Made by a program: the position numbers and the translations under genes. Below are positions 1-9,493 of a stretch of 64,000 nucleotides of DNA, piece by piece (position 1 is the first letter of the stretch; every line of letters begins with the position of its first letter). The notes under the pieces were generated by a model. The model was not told the DNA's origin and made no database searches. It saw only the letters and a program-made list of their open reading frames with translations. Source of the stretch: Pacificimonas flava. GTDB lineage: Bacteria > Pseudomonadota > Alphaproteobacteria > Sphingomonadales > Sphingomonadaceae. The stretch covers positions 1-64,000 of the forward strand of contig NZ_AMRV01000012.1 in assembly GCF_000342165.1 (NCBI RefSeq). Direction: 5' to 3'.

Positions 1-209
1 GTGTGGCTGCTAGCCGATTTTGCGAGAATTAATTTCTGTCTGCACTCGGCGTCCAGCTCGGCATACCGAGCCCGGGCAAGCTCCAGATCGGACGTTTGAA
101 GCGATATCTTGACCTCGTGCCGACCTTCGAACCACGGCCTGAGATCTTTCGGAATGGCTTTTCGAAAGTAGAACATTCCCGATCTGGGATGAGGCCAAGG
201 ACCTGGCAT
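1..209 (-). CDS. Tyrosine integrase, N-terminal fragment (cut by window edge)
   Basis: Reading the minus strand from ATG at 209 gives MPGPWPHPRSGMFYFRKAIP and continues open to the left edge with stretches such as RHEVKISLQTSDLELARARY. This is the usual N-terminus of phage or island tyrosine recombinases with a DUF6538-type domain: a Y-F-R-K-x-x-P-x-D-L-R motif, then a 'K-x-S-L-x-T-x-D' strand and an arginine-rich helix. The catalytic domain lies outside the window. A GTG at 221 in the same frame is a possible alternative start; GTGAGG sits six bases before the ATG and could be its ribosome-binding site. The family call rests on about 69 residues. It suggests the left edge of the window lies inside an integrated element. 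Confidence 0.6.
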   Translation of the reverse strand, partial: MPGPWPHPRSGMFYFRKAIPKDLRPWFEGRHEVKISLQTSDLELARARYAELDAECRQKLILAKSASSH

Positions 210-307
210 ACGGAACCTCACTTTGTACCACCTTTCTGTACCAGGAGGCGGTTAACAAAGTGCGGATATGCGCCGGCTCGAGACAAAAACTCTCGAAAAT
301 GCGCTTT

Positions 308-325
308 TGGTGACCCCTACGGGAG
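308..325 (-). other. Candidate att core resembling a tRNA 3' end
   Basis: On the minus strand this stretch reads CTCCCGTAGGGGTCACCA. It has the form of a tRNA 3' end: T-stem strand CCCGT, acceptor strand AGGGGTC, discriminator A, then CCA. The bases upstream do not form a T-loop or the rest of a tRNA, so it is only a 3'-end fragment. It lies about 90 bases upstream of the integrase start, a typical place for an attachment core of an element that integrates at a tRNA 3' end. The matching intact tRNA is not in the window. Confidence 0.35.
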
Positions 326-883
326 GGGGTGGTGAATTAAAACATTAGCCAAAAGCAATGGCTTATTACAACCGGCCAATCTTGTTGCGAAGACCTCGTG
401 GACCACACATATGGACCATACGTGCCGGCTAGGCAACGACGGATTACGCCGGAAATTCGAGAACGGTCTCGAGGTTTGGAGGTCAAGCCTTGCTGTACCG
501 CGCAGGGCCCGCAGTTACGGGCTTCATTTCATCCGGGCACGAAGACGGCTCGGAGAGCTCCCTAATCGTGCGTTTCACCGGCCAACTCGAGATGTCATGG
601 CACCCTGCTTCTTGGGGAGGCCGTGGATGTGCTCGCGCCGCCGGTCCGGCGCGAGCTGGTGCGCGAACACTACCGGGGGGCCCGCTCTTCATCGAACCCG
701 GCCGCGCTTCACCTTTCATTTCGCGGGTATCGCACGTAACGAGCGCGCCAGCGGTGTCGAGCGCAAGTTGGAGCCCCTGCGTTCGCAGATCGCGACTGTC
801 TATCCGGCGAACCAGCCATCGGTCTTGCTCATGGCACGGACGCACTGCTCGCCTTCGTCGCTGATCTGGAAGAGGAATTACGG
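326..883. other. Gap with no convincing gene
   Basis: Several short overlapping open frames occur on both strands but none shows family motifs, a good ribosome-binding site or a clear codon pattern. It may be decayed DNA at an element boundary. Confidence 0.4.
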
Positions 884-2245
884 CTACTTCCGAGCTTGGT
901 GAGAAAGGTCGAACATGCTTGCCGCGCGCTGCACCCCGGAAGTGAGGACATCCGATGTTGCTAACATAGTCATAAACGCCGCAGCCCGATCGCGCGCCCG
1001 CGTGTTGTTCCAGATCTTGTCGGAATCATATCCGTTTGCACAATTACCGAGCGTGGCCTCGCGATAGGCGGCCAAAAGGTGCAGCACCCGTGCAACCAGT
1101 TTGTCGTCGATCTCCCGCGGCCATGCGCGAGGCGCGACGTTGAACAATCTATCCGGATCGGCCTTACCGGTGATGACGGCAAGCATCGCCTTCTCATCCT
1201 CGGCAAAGCGGTAGCTAACCATGAACAACGCCGCGAGCTCGTCCAAGCCACCGAAATGATGCTCATGGATGGTCTGGTGGGGCGACCGCTCAGGGTCCTT
1301 CAGCATGAGTTCCAACTGGTCGTGTTTGGATTGTATGCGCTGGCGGACGTCGGCCGTGACAGATAGCACTTCGGCCTTCTGAGGACCGGGCAGCATGTGC
1401 TCGATAGGCGATGCCGCAGAAACTAATGGGCCAAGAACGATGCCGGACGGTCCGGATAGGTTGGTCTTATCCCTGCCGTGCCGCTGCGCCGTATCGTGGG
1501 CGGTGAAGACCCGATCTGCCGCACTACTTAGGCTAAGCATGGCGTTAATCATCGCGGACGCGGTGGTCTTGCCTCCGACCAGGGGGCGCAGGAACCAGGG
1601 GACGAGCCGCCGCGAAACGTCGCGGGAGGCGGCGCTCGCGCGGTGTATATCCCATAAGCCCCACAAAATGCGCTGCCGGGCACCAATGACGATAACGCGC
1701 TTACGCTCGTCTCCGCCGGCAATCTTTTTTACGAACTTCTTTGCAGCGGTGAAGTCGCCACGCACGTAGGCGTTGTAGAGCTCAGGGTGCCCTCCGCGCA
1801 GCGAGAAGAGGTCATCACAATGCAAGTCGAGTGCATCACTTTGGACAAGCGCGGTAAGCGGCTGAAGTGCGATGCGACGTACAGTCTTCGCGTCCTTCTT
1901 AGCTGCGGGAACGAATGGCGTAACAATGAGAAAGTCGAGCAGCCTGTAGAGTTCGTCTCGACTTTTAGGGACATCGCCGGGTGTGAGGCGGCTATGTGCC
2001 GCAGCGAGCAGCCCGGTCGCGGCGGTGGCGGTTTCGCGCTTCCGAAGCACATATCCGTCTCGACTCTTGAGAGGAATATCGCCGTGATACTTGCGATCGG
2101 CCCACGCATTGGCCGTGCGGGCGAGAGCCTCAGGCGAGAGGCGTTCCGCAATCCCCTCCTTGAACCATCTTGGCGCGCGCCGAACCACGCTTTTTGCGGT
2201 CCGGTCAGCTTCAATCCTTGTCTCGTCGTCAATCTTCTCGGTCAT
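884..2245 (-). CDS. Hypothetical protein in mobilisation region
   Basis: A 453-residue protein that I do not recognise. The start at 2245 (MTEKIDDETR) is chosen because GAGGA lies eight bases upstream; an upstream ATG in frame at 2269 has no such site. The sequence is mixed helical, rich in Arg, Lys and Ala, with no membrane segment, signal peptide or catalytic motif that I can name. It is the last gene of a leftward set behind the ParA-like ATPase, so it probably belongs to the mobilisable element. Function unknown. Confidence 0.6.
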   Translation of the reverse strand: MTEKIDDETRIEADRTAKSVVRRAPRWFKEGIAERLSPEALARTANAWADRKYHGDIPLKSRDGYVLRKRETATAATGLLAAAHSRLTPGDVPKSRDELYRLLDFLIVTPFVPAAKKDAKTVRRIALQPLTALVQSDALDLHCDDLFSLRGGHPELYNAYVRGDFTAAKKFVKKIAGGDERKRVIVIGARQRILWGLWDIHRASAASRDVSRRLVPWFLRPLVGGKTTASAMINAMLSLSSAADRVFTAHDTAQRHGRDKTNLSGPSGIVLGPLVSAASPIEHMLPGPQKAEVLSVTADVRQRIQSKHDQLELMLKDPERSPHQTIHEHHFGGLDELAALFMVSYRFAEDEKAMLAVITGKADPDRLFNVAPRAWPREIDDKLVARVLHLLAAYREATLGNCANGYDSDKIWNNTRARDRAAAFMTMLATSDVLTSGVQRAASMFDLSHQARK

Positions 2246-2361
2246 AATTTTTTTCCTCGATGAATACATGGTGCATTGGGTTTAATTTCGGGTGTTCATG
2301 GGGCTTTTGCCGGCCGATACGGCTGTGCTTACGCGCGGCCGAAATCAGCCGACGGCGGCCG

Positions 2362-3276
2362 TCAACACTTCTGGAACCGAAGCAGTGCTTCACGCTCGGC
2401 TTCGAACGCTGCCTGCAGCGCCTGCGGGTCGGCACTCGCGGATCTGGCGAGGATGGTGTGTGCAGCTCGAACAGCCATGTTCGCGCGCAGTTTTTCATCC
2501 CGGGCGTCGGCGGGCGTCGCCACCACGAACCGAAGCGGTCCCGGACGGCCCTGCGCGGCCGCCTCGAGAGGCTTGCGCATCGCTGTTCCGAACAGATCCT
2601 CGACGATCGGGTTGTTGGCGATCTCAAGCAGACGTGAAGCGATCGCCGCGCTGGCCATCGCGTAACCGTCCTCTGGCGCTTCGATGACCTCGTCGAGGCG
2701 CCGCTGCTGGCGAAGCCGGACGGATTCATAGCCAGCGTCAAGGAAGGGGATGGACAACGTCTGAGGGTCGATCAGCCGAGCCGGACCGAAGTTGCCGGTG
2801 CCGCGATTGTCGTTCTTGACGATGAACACCTCGAAGAGGGTGCTGAACTGCGTATAGAGGCGTTCCGCCAGCAGCCGTGCTCCCACTTTGTCCGGAGCGT
2901 CGATCGGCGCGAACACGGTGCGGATGTTTTGGTCCTGCGCGGTCTCGACAACGTCGTTGAGGAACCCGGCTGCGGGCGTGTCCATCGACAGAAAATTCGC
3001 GCCGAGATCGAAAATTCCGACGTCTACCTGGGCTAGGTGACGCGCGGACCATTCCGCTGGTTGCAGCATTTCTCCGGCGTTCCAGTTTAGGACGGTGGCG
3101 TTCGCTTTCCCGTTGCGGTTGATGTAGCCGCGGCACCCCTGATCGGCATCCACCACGCAAACCGACAAGCCAGCTAACCGCGCGAGGCAGTCGAGGATCT
3201 CGGTCACGTGTGTTTTTCCGGTGCCGCCTGCATTTGTCAGTACGACGATGAGGAGTTTGAGTTTCCAGTCGATCAT
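2362..3276 (-). CDS. ParA/MinD-like P-loop ATPase
   Basis: A 304-residue ATPase of the ParA/MinD/CobQ fold. The deviant Walker A box NAGGTGKTH is at residues 15-23, the Walker A' strand VCVVDADQG follows near residue 40, and a Walker B-like IFDLGA strand lies near residue 88. Such proteins position plasmids or relaxosomes. ParA-like partners (VirC1-, TraL-like) are frequent in conjugative and mobilisable elements, which fits the relaxase operon on the other side of the 3.7-4.6 kb gap. Its start overlaps the stop of the upstream gene by four bases, so the two are co-transcribed. No ParB-type partner is visible. Confidence 0.75.
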   Translation of the reverse strand: MIDWKLKLLIVVLTNAGGTGKTHVTEILDCLARLAGLSVCVVDADQGCRGYINRNGKANATVLNWNAGEMLQPAEWSARHLAQVDVGIFDLGANFLSMDTPAAGFLNDVVETAQDQNIRTVFAPIDAPDKVGARLLAERLYTQFSTLFEVFIVKNDNRGTGNFGPARLIDPQTLSIPFLDAGYESVRLRQQRRLDEVIEAPEDGYAMASAAIASRLLEIANNPIVEDLFGTAMRKPLEAAAQGRPGPLRFVVATPADARDEKLRANMAVRAAHTILARSASADPQALQAAFEAEREALLRFQKC

Positions 3277-3680
3277 GATTCCAGTTCCTCGTCGACAGGG
3301 TCGTGGACCGGCGCGAAGAAGTTGGCTTGGTCCTTCACGTCCACGCGCCGGCTATTCGACGGACCACTGGAAGCGATCCCCGTTTGGGCTGCCAGCGTGC
3401 CCGGATCGCTCGCGCGGGCCAGGAAGCCGCTTTTACGTTCCGTGTTATGCAGGCGCGCAAAGGCCGTCCGGATGGCATCAGCCTTTTTCGAATCCTCATA
3501 CATGTTGTTCGCGATCTCGCGCCACGTCTTGCCCAGGGCACGCTGCTGGGCGATATCGCTGTCAAGCGCGCGAACGTCGCCCGCAATGCTGTCCTCGCGG
3601 TTGCGCCCCGTGGTCGGTGCGGCGAGCCGCTGCCTCATCCGCATGCGCCGGTTGTGATCAGACCTAGTCTTCTTCGTCAT
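3273..3680 (-). CDS. Small basic hypothetical protein upstream of ParA-like gene
   Basis: A 135-residue protein with a strongly basic N-terminus (MTKKTRSDHNRRMRMRQR) and a central helical part (KTWREIANNMYEDSKKADAIRT) that could form a helix-turn-helix-like unit. It is translationally coupled to the ParA-like gene by an ATGA overlap. The coupling and the basic charge would suit a DNA-binding partner of the ATPase, for example in partition or relaxosome placement, but no family match is obvious to me. Function inferred from context only. Confidence 0.55.
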   Translation of the reverse strand: MTKKTRSDHNRRMRMRQRLAAPTTGRNREDSIAGDVRALDSDIAQQRALGKTWREIANNMYEDSKKADAIRTAFARLHNTERKSGFLARASDPGTLAAQTGIASSGPSNSRRVDVKDQANFFAPVHDPVDEELES

Positions 3681-4578
3681 CCATGCGCCCTCCTTTACGG
3701 CGCACCGAATGAGCTATGCTGCCGCCATCAAAGGCGGAACTGGTTGAGCTTCCCGAGTTCTCCAAAGTGTCCAAAATTCGTTTCCATGCTCGATGCATGT
3801 GATGTGCGAGCATGTACTCGTCGGAACGGATCGTGTGCACCGGTTTGGCTTCGCTCGGCGCCAATCCTTTTCGTACCGCATCGCGGTCTGCCACATGCCG
3901 TGCATGACTGTCCGTCGTCCAACAGGCGGAACCGTTCGGTATTCGCGCCGATCAACGTGAATGTTCAGGCTGTCATCGGTTATGCCTCGCGATTGGGACA
4001 AATCGGACCCATTACCTATTCGGCCTCCGGTCTTTTAAGTAAGTGCAGTTGTTCGATGCATGTTCGTGCTGTTTGCCGAATGCATCAGCCAGATGAGTTC
4101 GGTGTTCATCCCTGCATCCCAGCAATTATCTGTTGGCGAGCGGAAGGCCGATAAGACACGCGGGTGCTTCCTGGCTCCTGTCCGCCTGTCATACTGCCAG
4201 TGCGACAAACGACGTCGATCTCCCTCCCGCCGAAAGTTGGCAAAAGGTTCGGTGCAGATCGGCTCCAGTTCGAGCCGCCAACCGTCAGGCTGCCCGGGTG
4301 AGGTTGGGCCGCTCATTCGCCCAGATTCGGGGCGCACCGCACAGGTTGTCGGATTCTTGCCGACCGCCCGGTCCGACGTGCTATGTGCGCCCGGGAGAAG
4401 TTCCAAGCATTCCCTTGGGCTGAACATTGCGACGTCTGTTCAATTCGTCACATGTCTGTCGCTGTTCCGCTCGCGTCCTGCTCGCTCGTGTTGGGGAATG
4501 AAATTCAAAGCAGGATGGGGTCTGTAACCAGCCCCCTAGTCGCTCGGCGGGGAACCTTCTCGCTCGGAAGGGGGAAAG
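3681..4578. other. Divergent intergenic region, candidate oriT and promoters
   Basis: About 0.9 kb separates the leftward ParA set from the rightward mobC-relaxase set. Short open frames exist (for example 3664-3894 on the minus strand, GTG start, overlapping the next gene by 17 bases) but I cannot support them as genes. Close to mobC are short inverted repeats: GGGGTCTGTAACCAGCCCC at about 4517-4535, and CCTTCTCGCTCGGAAGG just before the start. In elements of this type the transfer origin usually lies next to mobC, so this is the best place for oriT. No known nic consensus was recognised. Confidence 0.35.
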
Positions 4579-4884
4579 GTGACTAAGAAGGGAAGGAAGA
4601 GCGGCGACAGCAGGATCTCGATCACCGTGCATCTGCAGCCTGACGAGGCTGCGCTGCTCAAAGCGGCGGCGGCCCGCGCAGGCAAGACCCGGCATGACTT
4701 GGCACGCGATCGCCTGCTCGGCAGGGCGTCAGAGGACACGCCGCTACTCGCATGTTTGACAAGTCTTCTCGGTCTTCACCATCGCCTCGAAGGCATGGAC
4801 GAGCTCGACGATCAAACACGCACCGACATTCTGTCAGCAGTGCGAAATCTGACCGCCGCAGCCCGGGCCGAGGTCGCAAAATGA
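4579..4884 (+). CDS. MobC-like relaxosome accessory protein
   Basis: A 101-residue protein starting MTKKGRKSGDSRISITVHLQ, followed by 'PDEAALLKAAAARAGKTRHDLARDRL'-type sequence. A basic N-terminal strand then a helix-turn-helix is the ribbon-helix-helix layout of MobC/TraJ-type oriT-binding proteins. GGAAAGGTG provides the ribosome-binding site. Its stop overlaps the relaxase start as ATGA, which is typical of mobC-mobA pairs and supports the role: binding oriT and helping the relaxase to nick. Confidence 0.7.
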   Translation: MTKKGRKSGDSRISITVHLQPDEAALLKAAAARAGKTRHDLARDRLLGRASEDTPLLACLTSLLGLHHRLEGMDELDDQTRTDILSAVRNLTAAARAEVAK

Positions 4885-7133
4885 TCGTCAAGCTCATCCG
4901 CATGACAAGCCGGAAGGGCAGGCTCGCAGAGCTTCGCGACAACGTGTATGCGCTGACCCGCTACGTCGTGGATGCGGACCCTTGGGCCATGGCAATGATC
5001 GACAGGGAGCGGGTCCGGTCGCTCACGGAGTATCTGATTGACGCGCGAGCCCATGGCATCGAGCCTGGCGAAAAGGCTGGGCATGTCGGCCAGCGGAACC
5101 TGCTGACAACCGAACTTGGCGATCAGCAGGTCGAAATGCTGGCGGTGGCGAATGGTTCTCCGCGGATCGAATACCCGGTCGTCCACATCATTGTCAGCTG
5201 GCAGGGCAGGGAGCAGCCCGATCCTTCGCAGCTCAAGGACACGGTCGACACGATGTTGGCGGTGACCGGCCTGTCGGTTTGCCCCACGCTCTTCGCCCAG
5301 CATACCAACACCGAGCATCCACATCTCCATATCGCGGTGGTGCGCGCCGATCCGGCGAATGGACGGGCAGCCGGAAGCGAGTGGCTGATTGAAGACCTCC
5401 ATCAGGCCATCGCTATACTGGAAGAGCGTCACGGATGGGCCGCCGAGCCGAACGCTCTTTACTATGCCCGGGACGGCGCGGTGTTCGATGCCAAGGTCCG
5501 ACGCTTTGGTGGCGGCTCGCGAGGCGAGGAGATCGTCGATCCGATTAGCGAGGTCATGGTTCGCGATGCGGCGGGCAAGTTCCTCAAGCCCCGCGATCGT
5601 AAGGGCGTTGCGGCCGAGATCGTGAACTTGCACGCGGACATCATTCGAGCACGCAACGAAGCAAAAGACTGGGATGACTTTCATGCCCACCTGGAGATTC
5701 ACCAGATCGCCTATCGTGCCAAGGGCAGCGGCGCACGGATCCACGTCGGTGACACATCAAACAAGGCGTCGACTGTCGATCCGGATCTGGCGTTGAAGCA
5801 GATGGAAAAGCGGTTCGGTCCGTTCGTCCCGAATCCAGGCGACCGGATACCTGGGTTCGACGAGTATCGCGAAGCACACAAGGCTCAGCTTAAGCGGTTG
5901 AGGGCCGAGCGGGCAAAAGCGCAGGCCACCCTCGATGCCTGGGCCAAGGACCAATCGTCGGCGATCGCCACGGCAGGCAACCGCTTCGCCGAACGGGCTG
6001 TTCGCGCCGAGCGCGACGCCGCGCAAAAGGAATTGAACGCAGCCTTCGCCGCCGCGATAAAAACCTGCACAAATGCACGGCATACCAAGCTTGAGGAATG
6101 GCGAGACGCTGGATCCCCCATCTTGCCGCCGGTGATCCCATCACCGTCCCTGCTCCTTCCATCGGGTAACGGCGAAAAAGGATGGGCGCCACCTGCCGGG
6201 CTTCGGGCCGAACCTCACGAATGGTCGACCCGATATTACGACGAGGCGGATCGCCTTGTGTTCACGGATCACCGCATCGTCATCATCGTCCACCGTCCCA
6301 CCAGCACCGACGGGCTTGATGCGGCGCTAACAATAGCGGCTGAGCGTTGGGGTACCGTCCGAGTCAATGGATCGAAAGCTTTCCAGGAGCGCTGCTCCGA
6401 ACGTGCGCGGGCGTTAGGGATCCAGGTCGTCGATGCCGACAACAGGTCGCTTGTTGTCAAGGCAGCGTCCAAACTTCCGGAATCAGTAGCAACTCCGGCG
6501 TCCCCGCGCCCTGATTATCGTGCCGACCCCGCACGGAGGGCTGCGTTGGACCGAACGCTCGCCAGTCTCGGGCGCATGGCTGTGCTGCCAACGCGGCGGC
6601 GAGGACCGGCCAGTGCGGCTGGTCCGGCACCGCTAGAGATCGTCTTCGATGCCGACCGGTCCAACCCCGGACCGAACCTCCAAACGGCGGCATTCTTCGA
6701 GGAGGACCCCGAGATCCAGGATTATCTCGCGAAGCGTCGGGCTGGAATGCTGTCGACCGTCAATCGCTGCTTGCTTCAGCACCCTGTTCCGCTGAACAGG
6801 AAAGACGTCCTCGAGGTGCTCGATCATCCGGATGGCCTGCGACACGCGGCTTTCCTCGCCTTCGAGGATGCCGACTTTCAGGCGATGTTAGAGCGCGTCG
6901 CCCTCCGACGGGAGAGGATGAAGCGCGAGAATGTGCAGGGCAATGCGGAAACCGACCGCGACACGAAGTTCGACGAGCCGGTTTCAGGGCTGGATAGCGA
7001 AAAGGCGGCGACCTCGATCGACCGCCAGGGGCATGATCACGAAGCGTCATCCCAAGGATCGCCGTCCGACCTCGAGAAACTTCACTACCTCGAACAGATT
7101 CGCCGTTATCGATCTACTGACCGATCATCTTGA
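4881..7133 (+). CDS. Mobilisation relaxase (MobA/VirD2-like)
   Basis: A 750-residue DNA relaxase that would nick one strand at oriT and lead it into a recipient. The start at 4881 is set by the ATGA overlap with mobC; reading further upstream only gives out-of-frame mobC sequence. Relaxase features: candidate nucleophilic tyrosines Y23 and Y28 in NVYALTRYVVD, and a metal-binding histidine motif HTNTEHPHLHIAVVR with H146, H148 and H150. The region after about residue 260 is helical and charged. The C-terminal third has two repeated-looking parts that may be a linker or coupling region. No conjugation (type IV secretion) genes are in the window, so the element is mobilisable at most. Family level (MOBP-like) is an inference. 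Confidence 0.8.
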   Translation: MIVKLIRMTSRKGRLAELRDNVYALTRYVVDADPWAMAMIDRERVRSLTEYLIDARAHGIEPGEKAGHVGQRNLLTTELGDQQVEMLAVANGSPRIEYPVVHIIVSWQGREQPDPSQLKDTVDTMLAVTGLSVCPTLFAQHTNTEHPHLHIAVVRADPANGRAAGSEWLIEDLHQAIAILEERHGWAAEPNALYYARDGAVFDAKVRRFGGGSRGEEIVDPISEVMVRDAAGKFLKPRDRKGVAAEIVNLHADIIRARNEAKDWDDFHAHLEIHQIAYRAKGSGARIHVGDTSNKASTVDPDLALKQMEKRFGPFVPNPGDRIPGFDEYREAHKAQLKRLRAERAKAQATLDAWAKDQSSAIATAGNRFAERAVRAERDAAQKELNAAFAAAIKTCTNARHTKLEEWRDAGSPILPPVIPSPSLLLPSGNGEKGWAPPAGLRAEPHEWSTRYYDEADRLVFTDHRIVIIVHRPTSTDGLDAALTIAAERWGTVRVNGSKAFQERCSERARALGIQVVDADNRSLVVKAASKLPESVATPASPRPDYRADPARRAALDRTLASLGRMAVLPTRRRGPASAAGPAPLEIVFDADRSNPGPNLQTAAFFEEDPEIQDYLAKRRAGMLSTVNRCLLQHPVPLNRKDVLEVLDHPDGLRHAAFLAFEDADFQAMLERVALRRERMKRENVQGNAETDRDTKFDEPVSGLDSEKAATSIDRQGHDHEASSQGSPSDLEKLHYLEQIRRYRSTDRSS

Positions 7134-7648
7134 TAAGCAAGGCGTGTGCGAAGATCCTTTTTTCGAGACGACGCCGATAGCGAACCGGCCTGCCCGGTTT
7201 GGAGCGCCAGAAGAACGTAAGCGGTCCTCCGCTGGGCTCAGTTGGTCGGCAGCAATGCGGCCCAACAGCAGCCATTGGATCTTCCGACCGGTTATCCCGA
7301 AAGCTACCATTCGTTGGTCACCATCGCCTACCGAAGCTTGCGCGCTGCGCGCCGTAGTTCATCGTCTGTAAGAAGTGCCCGCCATGGCTCTCGCTGTACG
7401 ATCGATTCGATCGCGAGATCCAGGCGGTTCGGTGATCGACGCCTCGTTCCTAAATCATCCTTGGTACGGCAGCCGTCAGATGGCGAGACATCTCTGTCGT
7501 CTCGGCAATGCGGTCGGGCGTCAAGTCTGCTCCGGGCCGCGATGCGCAGCGCGAGTTCCGACAGTAATAAGGGCTTTAGGGTAGCTGGCCGCCGTTCTTG
7601 CTAGCGAAATTGACAACTCCTTGTTAGCCGCGCGCAAAGAGGGAATTT
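7134..7648. other. Gap with a degenerate IS3-family orfB fragment
   Basis: Between relaxase and hsdM. Bases about 7430-7525 (+) encode VIDASFLNHPWYGSRQMARH followed by LCRLGNAVGRQ. This matches the conserved 'DE-F-L-x-x-P-W-Y-G-S-R-Q-M-x-x-H-L' part of IS3-family transposase OrfB, upstream of its DDE core. The flanking frames are decayed and no inverted repeats were found, so it is a relic. TTGACA at 7610-7615 and AGAGGG before the hsdM ATG may be that operon's -35 and ribosome-binding site. Confidence 0.45.
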
Positions 7649-9493
7649 ATGAATCAGCAATCTTTGTCGTCCTTCATCTGGTCGATAGCAGACCTATTGC
7701 GCGGGGCGTATAAGCGCGCAGATTTCGGCAAGGTCATCCTGCCGTTCACGGTCCTTCGCCGCCTCGACCTAGTGCTCGCCGACACGCGCGAAGACGTACT
7801 GGCCGAGAAGGCGACGTGGGAGGGCAAAAATATGGATGCCGACGCATTCATGCGCCGGGCTTCCAGGTTCGGCTTCTACAACGCGTCAAAGCTGGACTTA
7901 CAGGGTATCCTGGGCGACCCCTCCAACATTGCCAGCAACCTGCACAGCTACATCGATGCCTTCAGCCCCGAAGTGCGGGATATCTTTGAGAAGTTCGAAT
8001 TCCACGCCCAAGTCGACAAGCTGGAAGAGAAGGACCTGATCTTCCAGGTGCTCGAACGGTTCCTCGACCCGCGCGTCGATCTGCACCCCGATAATCTTAC
8101 TTCCGCCCAGATGGGCGACGCCTTTGAGGAGCTGATTCGAAAATTCGCCGAGGATTCGAACGAGACGGCAGGTGAGCATTTCACCCCGCGCGATGTCATC
8201 CGCCTGATGGCGGAGCTCGTGTTCATCGAGGATGACGCGGTGCTCGGCGGGAAGGAAGGCCTGATCCGTCGCATATACGATCCGACTGTTGGCACGGGTG
8301 GGATGCTGTCCGTCGCCGATGAATTCCTGCGCGATGGAAATTACGGCGTCCAGCTGGTGATGAGCGGACAGGAACTGAACGCGGAATCCTACGCCATCTG
8401 CAAGGCGGACATGCTCATCAAGGGGCAGGACGTGAACAACATCGTTTACGGCAACACGCTGTCGGACGACGGACATGAGGGCCAGACCTTCGACTACATG
8501 CTCGCCAATCCCCCGTTCGGTGTGGACTGGAAGGGCATCCGCCGCTCGGTAGAGAAGGAGCACAAGGAACAAGGCTATGCTGGCCGCTTCGGTCCCGGCA
8601 CGCCGCGCGTGTCCGATGGATCGCTGCTGTTCCTGCTGCACATGCTCTCCAAAATGCAGCCCGAAGCTGATGGCGGTTGCCGCTTCGGCATCGTTCTCAA
8701 CGGCTCGCCGCTTTTCACCGGCGGTGCTGGTGGCGGGGAGAGCGAGATCCGTCGCTACCTGCTGGAGAACGATCTGGTAGAGGCGATCGTCGCCCTGCCG
8801 ACCGATATGTTCTTCAACACCGGCATCGCGACCTATGTCTGGGTCGTCTCCAACCGCAAGCCGAAGGCGCGCAAGGGCAAGACTCAGCTGATCGACGGCA
8901 GCACATTCTTCCGCAAGATGCGCAAATCGCTGGGATCGAAGCGGCGCGAGATCGGCGAGAAAGACCGTGAGGCGCTGGTCAAACTTTTCGGCGATGGCGA
9001 ACCGATGGACATAGTCACACTGCTGAACGCGGACGACAAGGAGATCGATCGCAGCATCATCGCCCCCGATGCGCCCACGCCTGAGGCTCCCGAAGGCGGC
9101 AAGGCTAAGCGCGCGCCGGTATCGCTCGTGCTTACGAACGAGGCTTTCGGATACCACCAGATCACGGTCGAGCGACCGCTACTGAACGAGTACGGTGAAC
9201 GCGTTCTAGTCACGCGAGGCAAGAACAAGGGTGAACCGCAGCCAGACACGGCCCTGCGCGACACGGAGACCGTGCCGCTGACCAACGATATCTCCGAATA
9301 CGTCGAGCGTGAGGTTCTGCCGCACGTGCCCGACGCCTGGATCGATGAAAGCAAGACCAAGCTCGGTTACGAAATCCCCTTCAACCGGCACTTCTACGTC
9401 TTCGAACCGCCGCGCCAGTTGTCCGAAATCGATGCAGAACTGGCCGACGTGACCGCCGATATCCAAACCATGCTGCGGGAGATGGCAGCGTGA
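7649..9493 (+). CDS. hsdM: Type I restriction-modification DNA methyltransferase subunit M
   Basis: A 614-residue N6-adenine methyltransferase subunit. An N-terminal helical HsdM domain (residues 1-130, with NQQSLSSFIWSIADLLRGAY) precedes the SAM-binding motif DPTVGTGG (211-218) and the catalytic motif NPPF (287-290). Length is usual for HsdM. With HsdS it forms the M2S1 methylase and with HsdR the restriction complex. GAGGG lies six bases before the ATG. It is the first gene of a six-gene operon in which every junction overlaps by one to four bases; its stop overlaps the next GTG start. Confidence 0.95.
   Translation: MNQQSLSSFIWSIADLLRGAYKRADFGKVILPFTVLRRLDLVLADTREDVLAEKATWEGKNMDADAFMRRASRFGFYNASKLDLQGILGDPSNIASNLHSYIDAFSPEVRDIFEKFEFHAQVDKLEEKDLIFQVLERFLDPRVDLHPDNLTSAQMGDAFEELIRKFAEDSNETAGEHFTPRDVIRLMAELVFIEDDAVLGGKEGLIRRIYDPTVGTGGMLSVADEFLRDGNYGVQLVMSGQELNAESYAICKADMLIKGQDVNNIVYGNTLSDDGHEGQTFDYMLANPPFGVDWKGIRRSVEKEHKEQGYAGRFGPGTPRVSDGSLLFLLHMLSKMQPEADGGCRFGIVLNGSPLFTGGAGGGESEIRRYLLENDLVEAIVALPTDMFFNTGIATYVWVVSNRKPKARKGKTQLIDGSTFFRKMRKSLGSKRREIGEKDREALVKLFGDGEPMDIVTLLNADDKEIDRSIIAPDAPTPEAPEGGKAKRAPVSLVLTNEAFGYHQITVERPLLNEYGERVLVTRGKNKGEPQPDTALRDTETVPLTNDISEYVEREVLPHVPDAWIDESKTKLGYEIPFNRHFYVFEPPRQLSEIDAELADVTADIQTMLREMAA

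Noticed and set aside
411-902. 163-codon plus-strand frame near the left edge
   Set aside because: Arg/Ser-rich, low-quality sequence with competing frames and no motif.
3664-3894. 76-codon minus-strand frame before the small basic protein
   Set aside because: GTG start without a ribosome-binding site and no recognisable features; left in the gap description.
7898-9157. 419-codon minus-strand frame inside hsdM
   Set aside because: Antisense shadow; hsdM motifs are unambiguous.
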